In this document: piece by piece, positions 1-8,783 of the stretch
Numbering within the stretch: position 1 is the stretch's first letter
Layout: every line of letters starts with the position of its first letter
Source: CAYVQE01 sp964633205
GTDB lineage: Bacteria > Myxococcota > B64-G9
DNA length: 64,000 nucleotides
Assembly (NCBI GenBank): GCA_964633205.1
Contig: CAZWFN010000016.1
Span: 1 to 64,000, forward strand
Reading direction: 5' to 3'
Translations under genes and position numbers: made by a program
Notes under the pieces: model-generated
The model's input: only the letters and a program-made list of their open reading frames with translations
Databases searched by the model: none
Told to the model about the DNA's origin: nothing

Positions 1-1017
1 AAAGGTGCGCGGGCCCAGGCGGCCGGTCTCTTCGCTGCACTCGCCGGCCCCCTCAGCCGCCGTCTCCGGCTGCCGGCAGACCAACACCACGTCGCCGCCC
101 TTGAACTCGGCCTCCTGCAGCCCGCGCATGGCCTCGCGGATCAGGGTGCCGAAGGAGCGCAGCTCGGCCTGCTCGGTCGAGGCCACCGCGATGGACACGG
201 TCAGCTTGAGCTGGGCCAGGCTGCCGCCCGGATCCACCTGGCCCACCTGGGAGCGGATGCGATCGGCCACCACCGCCGCCCCGCGCAGGTCGGTGTGCGG
301 CATGACCACCAGCACCTTCTCCTCGGCGAACAGCAGCGGGATGTCGATGTCGCGGATGCAGGTGCCCACCTGGCGCCGCACGTGGGTGTACAGGTCGCGC
401 CTTTGGTCGGGCTTGAGATAGCCCGAGACGCGCTGGAAGTTGTCGAAGGCCAGCAGCAGGATGGCCAGCGGATAGGCGTAGCGCTTGGCCCGCTTGACCT
501 CCAGCAAGATGATGTGCTTGAAGATGTCGAAGCGGTAGAAGCGGGTCACCGGGTCGATCAGGGCCTTCTGGGCCAGGGCCTGGCGCAGCTCGCCGTTCTC
601 CTCCTGCAGATGACCCAGGCGCTGCTCCAGGGTGCGCAGCGCCAGCAGGTGGCGGCCCAGGTTGGCCAGCTCGTAGCGGGCCACCGGATGGCGCAGCACG
701 CCGTCGGCGTCCACCTCCTGGCGCGCCTTTTCGGGATCGGCCACGTCGCTGCCGACCACCAGCACGAAGGCCACCCGGCCGATGACGAACTCGTGGACGT
801 ACTCGCACAGCTCGCGGGCCGAGTGGCCGCTGACGGCCCGATCGCAGAACACCAGCCCGGGGGGCTCGGCCTCGAGCTGGGCCAGCGCCTCGTGGCCGTC
901 GGCCGCCTGGCGGGTGACGAAGTGCTGCTCGTCCAGCATGGCGGCCAGCTGCCGCCGGCGCTGGGCGTCGCCGTCGATGATCAGGGCGCTCTGCTGGGCC
1001 GAGCGGGGCGCATCCAT
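1..1017 (-). CDS. Response regulator with degenerate GGDEF domain (3' end beyond window)
   Basis: The reverse strand from the ATG at 1017 stays open to the window edge (339 codons visible). The N-terminal 120 residues look like a CheY-type receiver: an acidic pair in LIIDGD and a phospho-acceptor Asp59 in VFCDRAV; the usual receiver Lys appears replaced by Arg (VLRHP). A coiled linker (about 130-155) leads into a GGDEF-type fold: the DPVTRFYRF motif, then the active-site loop reads FAEEK (residues 230-234) in place of GG[D/E]EF, followed by VLVVMPHTDLRGA. Loss of both glycines predicts no diguanylate cyclase activity; such domains usually serve as GTP or c-di-GMP sensors or as protein partners. 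The C-terminus is not visible. It is divergent from selD and probably leaderless. Confidence 0.8.
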   Translation of the reverse strand, partial: MDAPRSAQQSALIIDGDAQRRRQLAAMLDEQHFVTRQAADGHEALAQLEAEPPGLVFCDRAVSGHSARELCEYVHEFVIGRVAFVLVVGSDVADPEKARQEVDADGVLRHPVARYELANLGRHLLALRTLEQRLGHLQEENGELRQALAQKALIDPVTRFYRFDIFKHIILLEVKRAKRYAYPLAILLLAFDNFQRVSGYLKPDQRRDLYTHVRRQVGTCIRDIDIPLLFAEEKVLVVMPHTDLRGAAVVADRIRSQVGQVDPGGSLAQLKLTVSIAVASTEQAELRSFGTLIREAMRGLQEAEFKGGDVVLVCRQPETAAEGAGECSEETGRLGPRTF

Positions 1018-1023
1018 GGCCAG

Positions 1024-1054
1024 AAGGTAGCACAGCGCGGCTCATCAGCCGCAA
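1024..1054 (-). promoter_or_regulatory. Candidate promoter of the response regulator gene
   Basis: Read on the minus strand: TTGCGG (1054-1049), a 19-nt spacer, then TACCTT (1029-1024) preceded by TGC, an extended -10. Only six bases separate the -10 from the ATG at 1017, so the transcript would start at or next to the start codon. No ribosome binding site fits between them. Prediction by eye only. Confidence 0.45.
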
Positions 1055-1165
1055 CCAAAAAATCGCGCAGTACGGCTGAGAACCATTGCGGGAGGCGAAG
1101 ATTCTCGCGGTGCGTAGTACAGGCCGCGATGCGACGCATGCCGCGGCCCGGCGCTGGCCTTCGGT

Positions 1166-1194
1166 TTGACGCCAGCCCGCTAGGGCTGTAAAAC
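1166..1194 (+). promoter_or_regulatory. Candidate promoter of selD
   Basis: TTGACG (1166-1171), a 17-nt spacer and TAAAAC (1189-1194). The ATG at 1202 lies seven bases after the -10, which places the expected transcription start on the start codon. There is no Shine-Dalgarno sequence, and an in-frame TAG at 1181 excludes an upstream start. Confidence 0.5.
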
Positions 1195-1201
1195 CGGGCC
1201 C

Positions 1202-2248
1202 ATGAAGGCGCCCGAGATCATCAAGCTGACGCAGACGTCTCAGGCCTCCGGCTGAGCGGCCAAGCTCGGGCCGGGGGACCTGGCCCAAGCCTTGTGTGGC
1301 CTGGACCTGACGCCGCATCCTGACCTGCTCGTCGGCCTGTCGGTGGCCGACGATGCGGGGGTGCTGCGCCTGAACGACGAGCTGGCCCTGGTGCAGACGG
1401 TGGACTTCTTCACCCCCATCGTGGACGAGCCGGAGCTGTTCGGCCGCATCGCGGTGGCCAACGCCCTGTCCGATGTCTACGCCATGGGCGGCCGGCCGGT
1501 CTGCGCCATGAACGTGGTCGGCTTCCCCCGCGAAAAATTGCCCATGGAGCTGCTGCAGCGCTGCCTGGCCGGCGGGCTGGACAAGCTGCGCCAGGCCGAG
1601 GTGGCCCTGGCCGGCGGCCACAGCGTGGACAACCCGGAGTTCCTCTACGGCCTGGCCGTCTCGGGTCTGGTCCACCCGCAGCGCATCCTGACCAAGGGCG
1701 GCGTGCGCGACGGCGACGCGCTGGTGCTGACCAAGCCGCTGGGCACCGGCATCGTCACCACCGCGCTCAAGGGCGGGCTGGCCGACCCGGAGGCGGTCGC
1801 CGCGGTCAGCGACTCGATGGAGGCGCTGAACCGTGCGGCGGCCGAGCGGATGGCCGACTTCGCGGTCCACGCCTGCACCGACGTGACCGGATTCGGCCTG
1901 CTGGGTCACGCCGCCGAGATGGTGCTCGAGGCCGCGGTCGGGCTGGAGTTCGACGCCGGCCGGCTGCCCCTGTTTCCCGGAGTGGCGGAGTACGCCGCGA
2001 TGGGCCTGCTGCCCGGCGGCCTGCACCGCAACCGGGCCCACATCGCCGATCGGGTGGATGTGGCCGCCGCCGTGCCCGCCCACCTGGCCGATGCGGCCTT
2101 CGACCCGCAGACCTCGGGCGGGCTGCTGATCGCGCTGGCGGCCGACGAGGCCGGCGCCCTGGCCGCCGCCTTGGGCGACGACGGCATCGACGCCGCCGTG
2201 GTGGGCCGCGCCACCGCCGCCCTGGCCGGCCGGCTGGCGCTGCGCTGA
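1202..2248 (+). CDS. selD: Selenide, water dikinase, selenocysteine-containing
   Basis: Makes selenophosphate from selenide and ATP, the selenium donor for Sec-tRNA and selenouridine synthesis. From the ATG at 1202 the frame reads a short N-terminus ending TQTSQASG, then TGA (codon 18, 1253-1255), then AAKLGPGDL, and stays open to 2248. The TGA sits where SelD proteins carry the catalytic Cys or Sec, next to the conserved Lys (here residue 21), so it is read as selenocysteine. Downstream are the expected VADDAG, AMGGRP, AGGHSVDNPE, TDVTGFGLLGH and FDPQTSGGLL motifs. The full length with Sec is 348 residues, normal for the family. Automatic annotation would probably start at 1292 or later and lose the active site. 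It is preceded by a probable leaderless promoter. No selA, selB or selC is in the window. Confidence 0.93.
1253..1255 (+). other. In-frame UGA selenocysteine codon
   Basis: TGA in frame with both the upstream start and the downstream SelD reading frame, at the position of the catalytic Cys/Sec of the family. SelD similarity continues without a gap on both sides, which argues against a pseudogene. Confidence 0.88.
1262..1293 (+). promoter_or_regulatory. Bacterial SECIS-like hairpin of selD
   Basis: Just after the UGA, GGGCC (1268-1272) pairs perfectly with GGCCC (1282-1286) around a G-rich loop (1273-1281). The stem can be extended outward with one mismatch and a bulge (A-A-G-C-T to A-G-C-C-T-T) to about 1262-1293. 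A stem-loop with G residues at the tip about 20 nt after the UGA fits the loose bacterial SECIS pattern bound by SelB. It was folded by eye and no energy was computed. Confidence 0.55.
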
Positions 2249-2306
2249 GCCGCTCTCGCCAGCGATTTGCACTGTCAAAACCGGATGATGCGCAAAGCGG
2301 CGGCGC

Positions 2307-2336
2307 TTGACAGGCCGCGAGCGGATGCCGCAGTAT
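2307..2336 (+). promoter_or_regulatory. Candidate promoter of the alpha-glucan locus
   Basis: Consensus TTGACA at 2307-2312, an 18-nt spacer and CAGTAT at 2331-2336, about 44 bases before the GTG start of the first amylase gene. It is the only strong promoter-like site I found before 14.4 kb, consistent with one long transcript. Confidence 0.45.
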
Positions 2337-2379
2337 TCCCCTGTCCGGGCTGTGCTTTTCCCGCATTGGAGGTCTTGTC

Positions 2380-5300
2380 GTGGACGGGGCGCGCCATTCG
2401 ATCGGGTTGGTGTGGGCGGGGGTGATCGCGCTGGCTGGCTGCGGTTCGGCCGGCGACCCATGCCGGGGCATCGACTGCGGGGCCCACGGCTCTTGCGCCG
2501 AGGTCGAAGGCGCGGCCGTGTGCAACTGCGACCCTGGCTACGTGGCCGACGGGCTGGCCTGCATAGTCGATCCGTGTACCCAGTCGCCCTGCGTCTACGG
2601 CTCCTGCCGGCCGTCGGGCCGCAACGCGATCTGCGATTGCTACCCGGGCTATGCCGGCGCCCGTTGCGACAGCTGCGCACCGGGCTACCGGCTCGAGGGC
2701 ATGGCCTGCATCGAGGGCTCGCCCTGCGATGACGACCCCTGCGTCTACGGCCGCTGCCACAGCGAGGGCGGCCTGCCGGTCTGCGACTGCTTTACCGGCT
2801 ACGCCGGTGCGGTCTGCGATCGCTGCGCCGCGGGCTACCACCCGGTGGGCCTGGAGTGCGTGTCGGACAGCCCCTGCGATCCGGACCCCTGCGTCCACGG
2901 CAGCTGCTCGGTCGCCGGCGGCCGGGCCGTGTGCGACTGCGACGAGGGCTATGCCGGGCCCAGCTGCGACAGCTGTGCGCCCGGCTACCACGCCGAGGGC
3001 CTCGAATGCGTGCCCGACGTGGCCGGCCCCTGCGACCCCAACCCCTGCGCCGAGGCCCACCGCCACGTCTGCCAGGTGGAGGGCGACGGGTACGTCTGCC
3101 TGTGCGATCCGGGCTACCACGACCAGGGCGGGGTCTGCGTCGAGGACGCGGCCGACCCCTGCCAACCCAACCCCTGCCAGCAGGTGCACCGCACGGTCTG
3201 CCAGCCCGACGGCGGCGGCCACGTCTGCCTGTGCGACGCCGGTTACCACGACCAGGACGGGGTCTGCGTGGCGGACAGCGCCTGCAGCCCCAACCCCTGC
3301 ACCGAGCCCAACCGCGGCGTCTGCCAGCTCGACGGCGACGGCCACGTCTGCCTGTGCGATCCGGGCTACCACGACGAGGCCGGCGCCTGCGTCGCCGATC
3401 AGGTCTGCGACCCGGCGACCACCTGCTCCGGCCACGGCAGCTGCACCGGCGACGGGCTGGAGTGCGACTGCGATGCGGGCTGGGCCGGAGCGCACTGCGC
3501 CGGGTGCGCCGCCGGCTACCACCCGGATGGCGGCGACTGCGTGCCGGACTCGGCCTGCGAGCCCAACCCCTGCCAGCAGGTGCACCGCACCCGCTGCGTC
3601 GAGGACGGCGACGGCCACGTCTGTCTGTGCGACGCGGGCTACCAGGACGTCGGCGGCCTGTGCGTCGGCGTTTGCGATACGGTGGTCGCATACCAGCCCG
3701 GCGCCGGCGAGGACATCAGCGCGCTCTACATCCGCGGCGGGTTCAACGACTGGGCGCTGAGCGACCCCTTCACCGAGAACGGCGACGGCTCGTGGACCGC
3801 GGTGCTCAGCCTGCCGACCGGCGACTACGCCTACAAGCTCTACGAGGCCGGCGAGGACCGCTGGTTCGAGGATCCCGGCAATCCCTTCTTCATGTGGAAC
3901 GCCGGTATCCGCAACTCACGGCTGCGGGTGCGCGACTGCGACCGGCCGCGGCTGCGGCTGGTCGACCAGCCCGCGGTGGATGCGGCGGCCGGCATAGTGG
4001 CCTTTCAGGTGGAGTACATCGACGGTGCCCAGGCGGCCGGCGCGGATGCGGCCAGCTGCAGCGCCGGCCGCAACGACGCGCCGCTGGCCGGGGCCTTCGA
4101 CCCGGACAGCGGGGTGTTCAGCATCGACGATCAGGATCTGGCCGAGGGCAAGTACGCCTACCGCTTCCGGGCCTGCGACGCCGCCGGCCGTTGCGCCGAG
4201 CCGCTCTACGTGCCGGTCTGGGTGGAGAGCGAGGACTTCGCCTGGCGCGACGCGGTGCTCTACTTCGCCATGACCGATCGCTTCGTCAACGGGGATATGG
4301 GCAACGACGATGCGGTGGGCGATCCGGTGGATTACAAGGCCGACTGGCAGGGCGGCGACTTCGCCGGCTTGTTGCAGAAGATCGAGAGCGGCTACTTCGA
4401 GGATCTGGGCGTCGATGCCATCTGGATCTCCTCGGTGACCCAGAACACGGGCGGTTACGGCCACGGCCTCGGCGGCGATCAGCACCAGTACTCGGCCTAC
4501 CACTCCTACTGGCCCATCGCCACCGGCTGGCGCGAGGGGGTCGAGCTGCCGGGGGTGCAGCCGGTCGACCCCCACTTCGGCGATCTCGACGAGCTCAAGG
4601 CCGTGGTGCGCGCCGCCCACGCCCGCGGCATCCGGGTGCTGGTGGACTTCGTGGCCAACCACGTCCACGCCGACAGCCCGCTGTGGCAGGCGCACCAGGC
4701 CGACGACCCGCCCTGGTTCCACCTGCCGACCTATGTCTGCGGCTGGGATCAACCGGTGATCTGCTGGTTCACCGACTACCTGCCGGACTTCGAGTACAAG
4801 ACCCTGGCGGTGATGGACGCGGTGGTCGAGCACGCCATCTGGTTGATCCGCGAGACCGATGTCGACGGCTTCCGGCTCGACGCGGTCAAGCACATGATCG
4901 ACGACTTCGCCCTGACCCTGCGCGGCCGCATCGAGCAGGCCATCACCACCACCGGCGAGCGCTTCTACATGGTGGGCGAGACCTTCACCGGCGAGGGCGA
5001 GGGCGAGGCGGCGCTGATCCGCCACTACGTGCGCCCCGAGATGCTCGACGGCCAGTTCGACTTCCCGCTGTACTGGTCGCTGGTGGCCACCTTCCTGCGC
5101 GAGGAGCGCGACTTCTTCGCCCTGGAGCAGATGCTCTCCGATTTCGAGGGCTTCTACGGCGGCTGGGCGGTGATGTCCAACTTTTTGGGCAACCACGACG
5201 TCTGCCGCGCCGTCTCGCACGCCAGCGGCGACATCGGCGACCTGTGGGGCAACGGTTCGCAGGAGCAGGGCTGGAACAACCCGCCGGCCGATCCGGCGGA

Positions 5301-5778
5301 CGAGACGCCCTACCGCCGGCTGCGGCTGGCCTGGACATTCTTGATGACCGTGCCCGGCGTGCCGCTGATCTACTACGGCGACGAGTTCGGCCTGGCCGGC
5401 GCCGGCGATCCCGACAACCGCCGCATGATGCGCTTCGGCGCCGAGCTCAACAGCCACCAGCAGGCCACCCTGGCCCACGTGCAGGCGCTGACCGCGGTGC
5501 GCCACGCCCACCCGGCGCTGCGCCGCGGCCAGCGCAGCCAGCTGTTCAACGACGGCGCCTTCTGGGCCTACGCCATGGTATACGGCGCCGACCGGGTGGT
5601 GGTGGTGTTCAACCGCAACCCGGCGCCGGCCACCCGGGCGCTGTCGGTGGCCGCGGCCGGGCTGGGCGACGGCACGGTCATGCGCGACGTGCTGCACGAC
5701 AGCCAGCAGACGGTCAGCGGCGGCGAGCTGTCGGTCACCCTCGACGGCCGCGACTCGGCCGTGTTCGTGGTGGAGTGA
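2380..5778 (+). CDS. EGF-repeat alpha-amylase family (GH13) lipoprotein
   Basis: Predicted surface lipoprotein that hydrolyses alpha-1,4-glucan (1132 residues). The GTG start at 2380 has GGAGG seven bases upstream. The signal peptide ends in lipobox LAGC (Cys21). Nine EGF-like modules follow (about 26-430), most with the pattern C-x-P-N-P-C...C-x-C-D-x-G-Y-H; then a starch-binding/isoamylase-N-like beta-sandwich (about 431-520, FNDWALSD and DYAYKLYE), a second beta domain, and a GH13 TIM barrel from about 620. Catalytic residues are visible: nucleophile Asp834 in DGFRLDAVKH, acid Glu867 in MVGETF, third acid Asp940 in FLGNHD. The next gene starts four bases after the stop. EGF modules probably hold the enzyme off the membrane or mediate binding, which is inference. 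Exact substrate specificity cannot be read from sequence. Confidence 0.9.
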   Translation: MDGARHSIGLVWAGVIALAGCGSAGDPCRGIDCGAHGSCAEVEGAAVCNCDPGYVADGLACIVDPCTQSPCVYGSCRPSGRNAICDCYPGYAGARCDSCAPGYRLEGMACIEGSPCDDDPCVYGRCHSEGGLPVCDCFTGYAGAVCDRCAAGYHPVGLECVSDSPCDPDPCVHGSCSVAGGRAVCDCDEGYAGPSCDSCAPGYHAEGLECVPDVAGPCDPNPCAEAHRHVCQVEGDGYVCLCDPGYHDQGGVCVEDAADPCQPNPCQQVHRTVCQPDGGGHVCLCDAGYHDQDGVCVADSACSPNPCTEPNRGVCQLDGDGHVCLCDPGYHDEAGACVADQVCDPATTCSGHGSCTGDGLECDCDAGWAGAHCAGCAAGYHPDGGDCVPDSACEPNPCQQVHRTRCVEDGDGHVCLCDAGYQDVGGLCVGVCDTVVAYQPGAGEDISALYIRGGFNDWALSDPFTENGDGSWTAVLSLPTGDYAYKLYEAGEDRWFEDPGNPFFMWNAGIRNSRLRVRDCDRPRLRLVDQPAVDAAAGIVAFQVEYIDGAQAAGADAASCSAGRNDAPLAGAFDPDSGVFSIDDQDLAEGKYAYRFRACDAAGRCAEPLYVPVWVESEDFAWRDAVLYFAMTDRFVNGDMGNDDAVGDPVDYKADWQGGDFAGLLQKIESGYFEDLGVDAIWISSVTQNTGGYGHGLGGDQHQYSAYHSYWPIATGWREGVELPGVQPVDPHFGDLDELKAVVRAAHARGIRVLVDFVANHVHADSPLWQAHQADDPPWFHLPTYVCGWDQPVICWFTDYLPDFEYKTLAVMDAVVEHAIWLIRETDVDGFRLDAVKHMIDDFALTLRGRIEQAITTTGERFYMVGETFTGEGEGEAALIRHYVRPEMLDGQFDFPLYWSLVATFLREERDFFALEQMLSDFEGFYGGWAVMSNFLGNHDVCRAVSHASGDIGDLWGNGSQEQGWNNPPADPADETPYRRLRLAWTFLMTVPGVPLIYYGDEFGLAGAGDPDNRRMMRFGAELNSHQQATLAHVQALTAVRHAHPALRRGQRSQLFNDGAFWAYAMVYGADRVVVVFNRNPAPATRALSVAAAGLGDGTVMRDVLHDSQQTVSGGELSVTLDGRDSAVFVVE

Positions 5779-5782
5779 GACC

Positions 5783-8698
5783 ATGCGCTGTAGCGACTCG
5801 CGTTGGTGGATTCCGGGGGCGGTGCTGGGCCTGGCGCTCGGCTGGGCGGCCTGTGGCGGCGGGGGGGATGGGCCGTGCGCCGGGGTCGATTGCTCGCTGC
5901 ACGGCTCCTGCCGGGTGGAGGCGGGCCAGCCGCGCTGCGACTGCGATCCGGGCTACGTGGCCGACGGGCTGGTCTGCCACCCGGACTGGTGCCGCGACAT
6001 CGTCTGCGACCACGGGGTCTGCGTGCAGGACGCCGAACGCGGCGGCTGCGACTGCCAGGCCGGCTGGGCCGGGCCGAGCTGCGATGGCTGCGCCGCGGGT
6101 TACCATCTGGACAACGGCGCCTGCCTGCCGGATGCCCCCTGCGACACCGATCCCTGCATCCACGGGGTCTGCCGGGTGGTCGCCGGCGAGGAGGTGTGCG
6201 ACTGCGACACCGGCTACGCCGGCGAGCGCTGCGACCGCTGCGCCGCGGGCTACCACGCCGAGGGGCTGGACTGCGTGCCCGACGAAGACAACCCCTGCGC
6301 GCCCAACCCCTGCGACGAGGCGCACCGCAGCCGGTGCACCCCGGACGGCACCGGTGGCTATGACTGCGGCTGCGACGCCGGCTACCACGACGAAGGGGGG
6401 CAATGCGTGCCCGACGACGACAACCCCTGCCAGCCCAACCCCTGCGACCAGCCGCACCGCAGCCAGTGCACCCCGGACGGCGCCGGCGGCTACGACTGTG
6501 GCTGCGACCCCGGCTACCACGACCAGGGCGGCCAGTGCGTGCCCGACGGCGGCGACCCCTGCGATCCCAACCCCTGCGATGCGCCGCACCGCACGCTGTG
6601 TACGCCGGACGGTGACGGCGGCTACGCCTGCGCTTGCGACCCCGGCTACCACGAGGTGGCGGGTGCCTGCCTGCCGGACTGCGACGCGGCCGCCGACCTG
6701 TGCGCCGCCGCCCAGCCGTCTTTCGGCACCCTGGTCTCGTCCAACGGCCACTGCGCGGTGGGCTACGATCTGGCCGGGCGCCGGGCCGACAGCTTCCTCG
6801 AGCACCTGTACCGCAACTGGGACGAAGGGGTCTGGACGCGCGATCTGCTCTACGATACCTACCTCGGCCTGCGCGGCGGCGACCAGCAGCTGTGGTTGAA
6901 TGCGGCCGCGCCGCTGCGGGTGGAGTACCAGGCGCAGAGCCATGTGATCCACACCGTCCACCGGCTGGGGGTCTTCCAGGTCGACACCTGGATCTACGCG
7001 CCCTTCGAGCTCGAGCGACCGGCGCTGGTGATCGTCGGCCGGGTGACCAACACCGGCGATCGGACCGAGTCCGCCTCGCTGTTCAGCCTGCACAACTACC
7101 ACGTCGGCAACACCACGGTGGAGCAGCCGGTCGAGCCGGACGCGGCCGAGGAGCGCCTCGTCTACCAGCCGGACAGCGGCGCCTACCTGGAGACCGGCCC
7201 GGGCGGGGCCCTGCTGCACCGGCCGCTGGATGCCACCAGCCACCACGGCTGCAGCCCGGGCAACCCCTGGCAGGCCTTGACGGCCGGGCAGGACCTGGCC
7301 GACACCGCCGACAGCGGCGTCGGCGACGATCGGGTGGCCGGCTTCCAGCGCGACTTCGAGCTGGCGCCGGGCGCCTCCGGCTGGCTGGGGGTGGTCACCG
7401 CCTTCGACCGTTTCGGCGACGGCGACACCCTGGCGGCCGAGCTCGAGGCGGCCTACGCCGGGCTCGACGGCCGGACCGCGCTGCAAGCCGCCCTGGACGC
7501 CTTCGAGGCCTGGCGCAATCCGCCGCCGGCCGGGCTCAGCCCGGCCGAGCGCTGGGTGTGGCGCCAGAGCGAGGCGGTGCTGCGCCAGGGCCAGGTACGC
7601 GAGACCAGCGACCTGTCCCACGGTCAGATCGTGGCCTCGCTGCCGCCGGGCAACTGGAACATCTGCTGGATGCGCGACATGGCCTACGCCATCGTGGCCC
7701 TGGCGCGCACCGGGCACCTGGTCGAGGCCCGCGCCGCGCTGGAGTTCGTGCTGCTGGCCGACTCCGGCCACTACCAGCAGGACTACGTGGGCGTGCCCTA
7801 CCAGGTGACCATCACCCGTTACTTCGGCCGCGGTAAGGAGGAGACCGATTTCAACGCCGACGGGCCCAACATCGAGTACGACGGCTTCGGGCTGTTTCTG
7901 TGGTCGCTGGGCGCCTACCTGGACGCCGGCGGCGACGGCGGCCTGGTCGACGCGCACTGGGAGACCATCCGCGATCGCATCGCCGGGGCCCTGGTGGCGC
8001 TGATCGACCCGCAGACCGGCCTGATCGCGGCCGACTCGTCCATCTGGGAAGTGCACTGGAACGGCAACCAGAAGCGCTACAGCTACACCTCGCTGGCCGC
8101 CGCCCGCGGCCTGTGCGCCGCGGCCGAGCTGGCCGCGGCCCGCGGCGAGGACGCCCTGGCCGCCGACTGGCGCGCGGCGGCGATCTCCATCCGCGACGCC
8201 CTGGCCGCCCGGGTGGTGGATGCCGATCAGGTACTGGCCTCGTCCTACGAAGAGCTGCAGTCCGGCGCCGGCTACCACGACGTGGCCTCGGTGGAGGCCT
8301 TCGACTGGCGCCTGTTCGATCCGGCTGGCGCCGTCGCCGCCGCCACCCTGGATTCCTTCGACGCGCTGCTGCGGGTGGCCAGCGGCCGCGGGTTTTTCCG
8401 CAACGACGACGGCGGCTGGTACGACTCGCAGGAGTGGGTCTACGCCGACCTGCGGGTGGCCATCGCCGCCCGGCGCGCCGGCCGGACCGAGACGGCCGAT
8501 CGCCTGCTGGGCTGGATCGGCGCTCAGGCGCTGGCCAACCACGGCATGATCGCCGAGCTGCACCATCCGCTCGATTCCAGCTACGAGGGCGAGATCCCCA
8601 TGGTCGGCTACGGCGGCGGCGCCTACATCCTGGCGCTGCTCGATCGCGAGCAGCCCGCTTCCCCGGAGCCGGCCTGCGGCTCCTGGGAGGCGCGGTGA
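5783..8698 (+). CDS. EGF-repeat GH15 glucoamylase-like lipoprotein
   Basis: Predicted exo-acting glucan hydrolase releasing glucose or related sugars (971 residues). Lipoprotein signal with Cys24 (GWAAC), then six EGF-like modules (about 28-295); modules 4-6 are near-copies of those in the preceding gene (CxPNPC, HRS or HRT). A GH15-type N-terminal beta-sandwich (about 300-580) and an (alpha/alpha)6 catalytic barrel follow, with GNWNICWMRDMAYAI, GPNIEYDGFGLFLW, SSIWEVHWNGN and MIAELHHP. Glu756 (IWEVHW) and Glu925 (IAELHH) are the best candidates for acid and base, by family analogy. It is four bases downstream of the GH13 gene, so almost certainly the same operon. GH15 also contains trehalases and dextran hydrolases, so the substrate is inferred mainly from the neighbours. 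Confidence 0.85.
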   Translation: MRCSDSRWWIPGAVLGLALGWAACGGGGDGPCAGVDCSLHGSCRVEAGQPRCDCDPGYVADGLVCHPDWCRDIVCDHGVCVQDAERGGCDCQAGWAGPSCDGCAAGYHLDNGACLPDAPCDTDPCIHGVCRVVAGEEVCDCDTGYAGERCDRCAAGYHAEGLDCVPDEDNPCAPNPCDEAHRSRCTPDGTGGYDCGCDAGYHDEGGQCVPDDDNPCQPNPCDQPHRSQCTPDGAGGYDCGCDPGYHDQGGQCVPDGGDPCDPNPCDAPHRTLCTPDGDGGYACACDPGYHEVAGACLPDCDAAADLCAAAQPSFGTLVSSNGHCAVGYDLAGRRADSFLEHLYRNWDEGVWTRDLLYDTYLGLRGGDQQLWLNAAAPLRVEYQAQSHVIHTVHRLGVFQVDTWIYAPFELERPALVIVGRVTNTGDRTESASLFSLHNYHVGNTTVEQPVEPDAAEERLVYQPDSGAYLETGPGGALLHRPLDATSHHGCSPGNPWQALTAGQDLADTADSGVGDDRVAGFQRDFELAPGASGWLGVVTAFDRFGDGDTLAAELEAAYAGLDGRTALQAALDAFEAWRNPPPAGLSPAERWVWRQSEAVLRQGQVRETSDLSHGQIVASLPPGNWNICWMRDMAYAIVALARTGHLVEARAALEFVLLADSGHYQQDYVGVPYQVTITRYFGRGKEETDFNADGPNIEYDGFGLFLWSLGAYLDAGGDGGLVDAHWETIRDRIAGALVALIDPQTGLIAADSSIWEVHWNGNQKRYSYTSLAAARGLCAAAELAAARGEDALAADWRAAAISIRDALAARVVDADQVLASSYEELQSGAGYHDVASVEAFDWRLFDPAGAVAAATLDSFDALLRVASGRGFFRNDDGGWYDSQEWVYADLRVAIAARRAGRTETADRLLGWIGAQALANHGMIAELHHPLDSSYEGEIPMVGYGGGAYILALLDREQPASPEPACGSWEAR

Positions 8699-8783
8699 GC
8701 CGCGGCCGGACCGGTTCCTCGGCGGGGCTCGGGCCGATCGCCGCGCTGTTGTCGAACGAGGCGGCGTGCATCGGGGGAAGCGG

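Noticed and set aside
1018..1201. tRNA-Sec gene next to selD
   Set aside because: No cloverleaf with the long variable arm and UCA anticodon can be drawn in this gap.
1292..2248. selD starting at an internal codon (1292) without the N-terminus
   Set aside because: It would delete the active site; the frame upstream, read through TGA as Sec, is a perfect SelD N-terminus.
53..2680. An 875-codon minus-strand frame across selD and the response regulator
   Set aside because: It lies antisense to selD and in a different frame from the real regulator; composition is repetitive and has no family signal.
2856..6899. A very long plus-strand reading frame (over 1300 codons) in a second frame of the amylase genes, and similar long frames elsewhere
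   Set aside because: Arg/Pro/Gly-rich translation without domains; a shadow produced by high GC3 codon use in the real genes.
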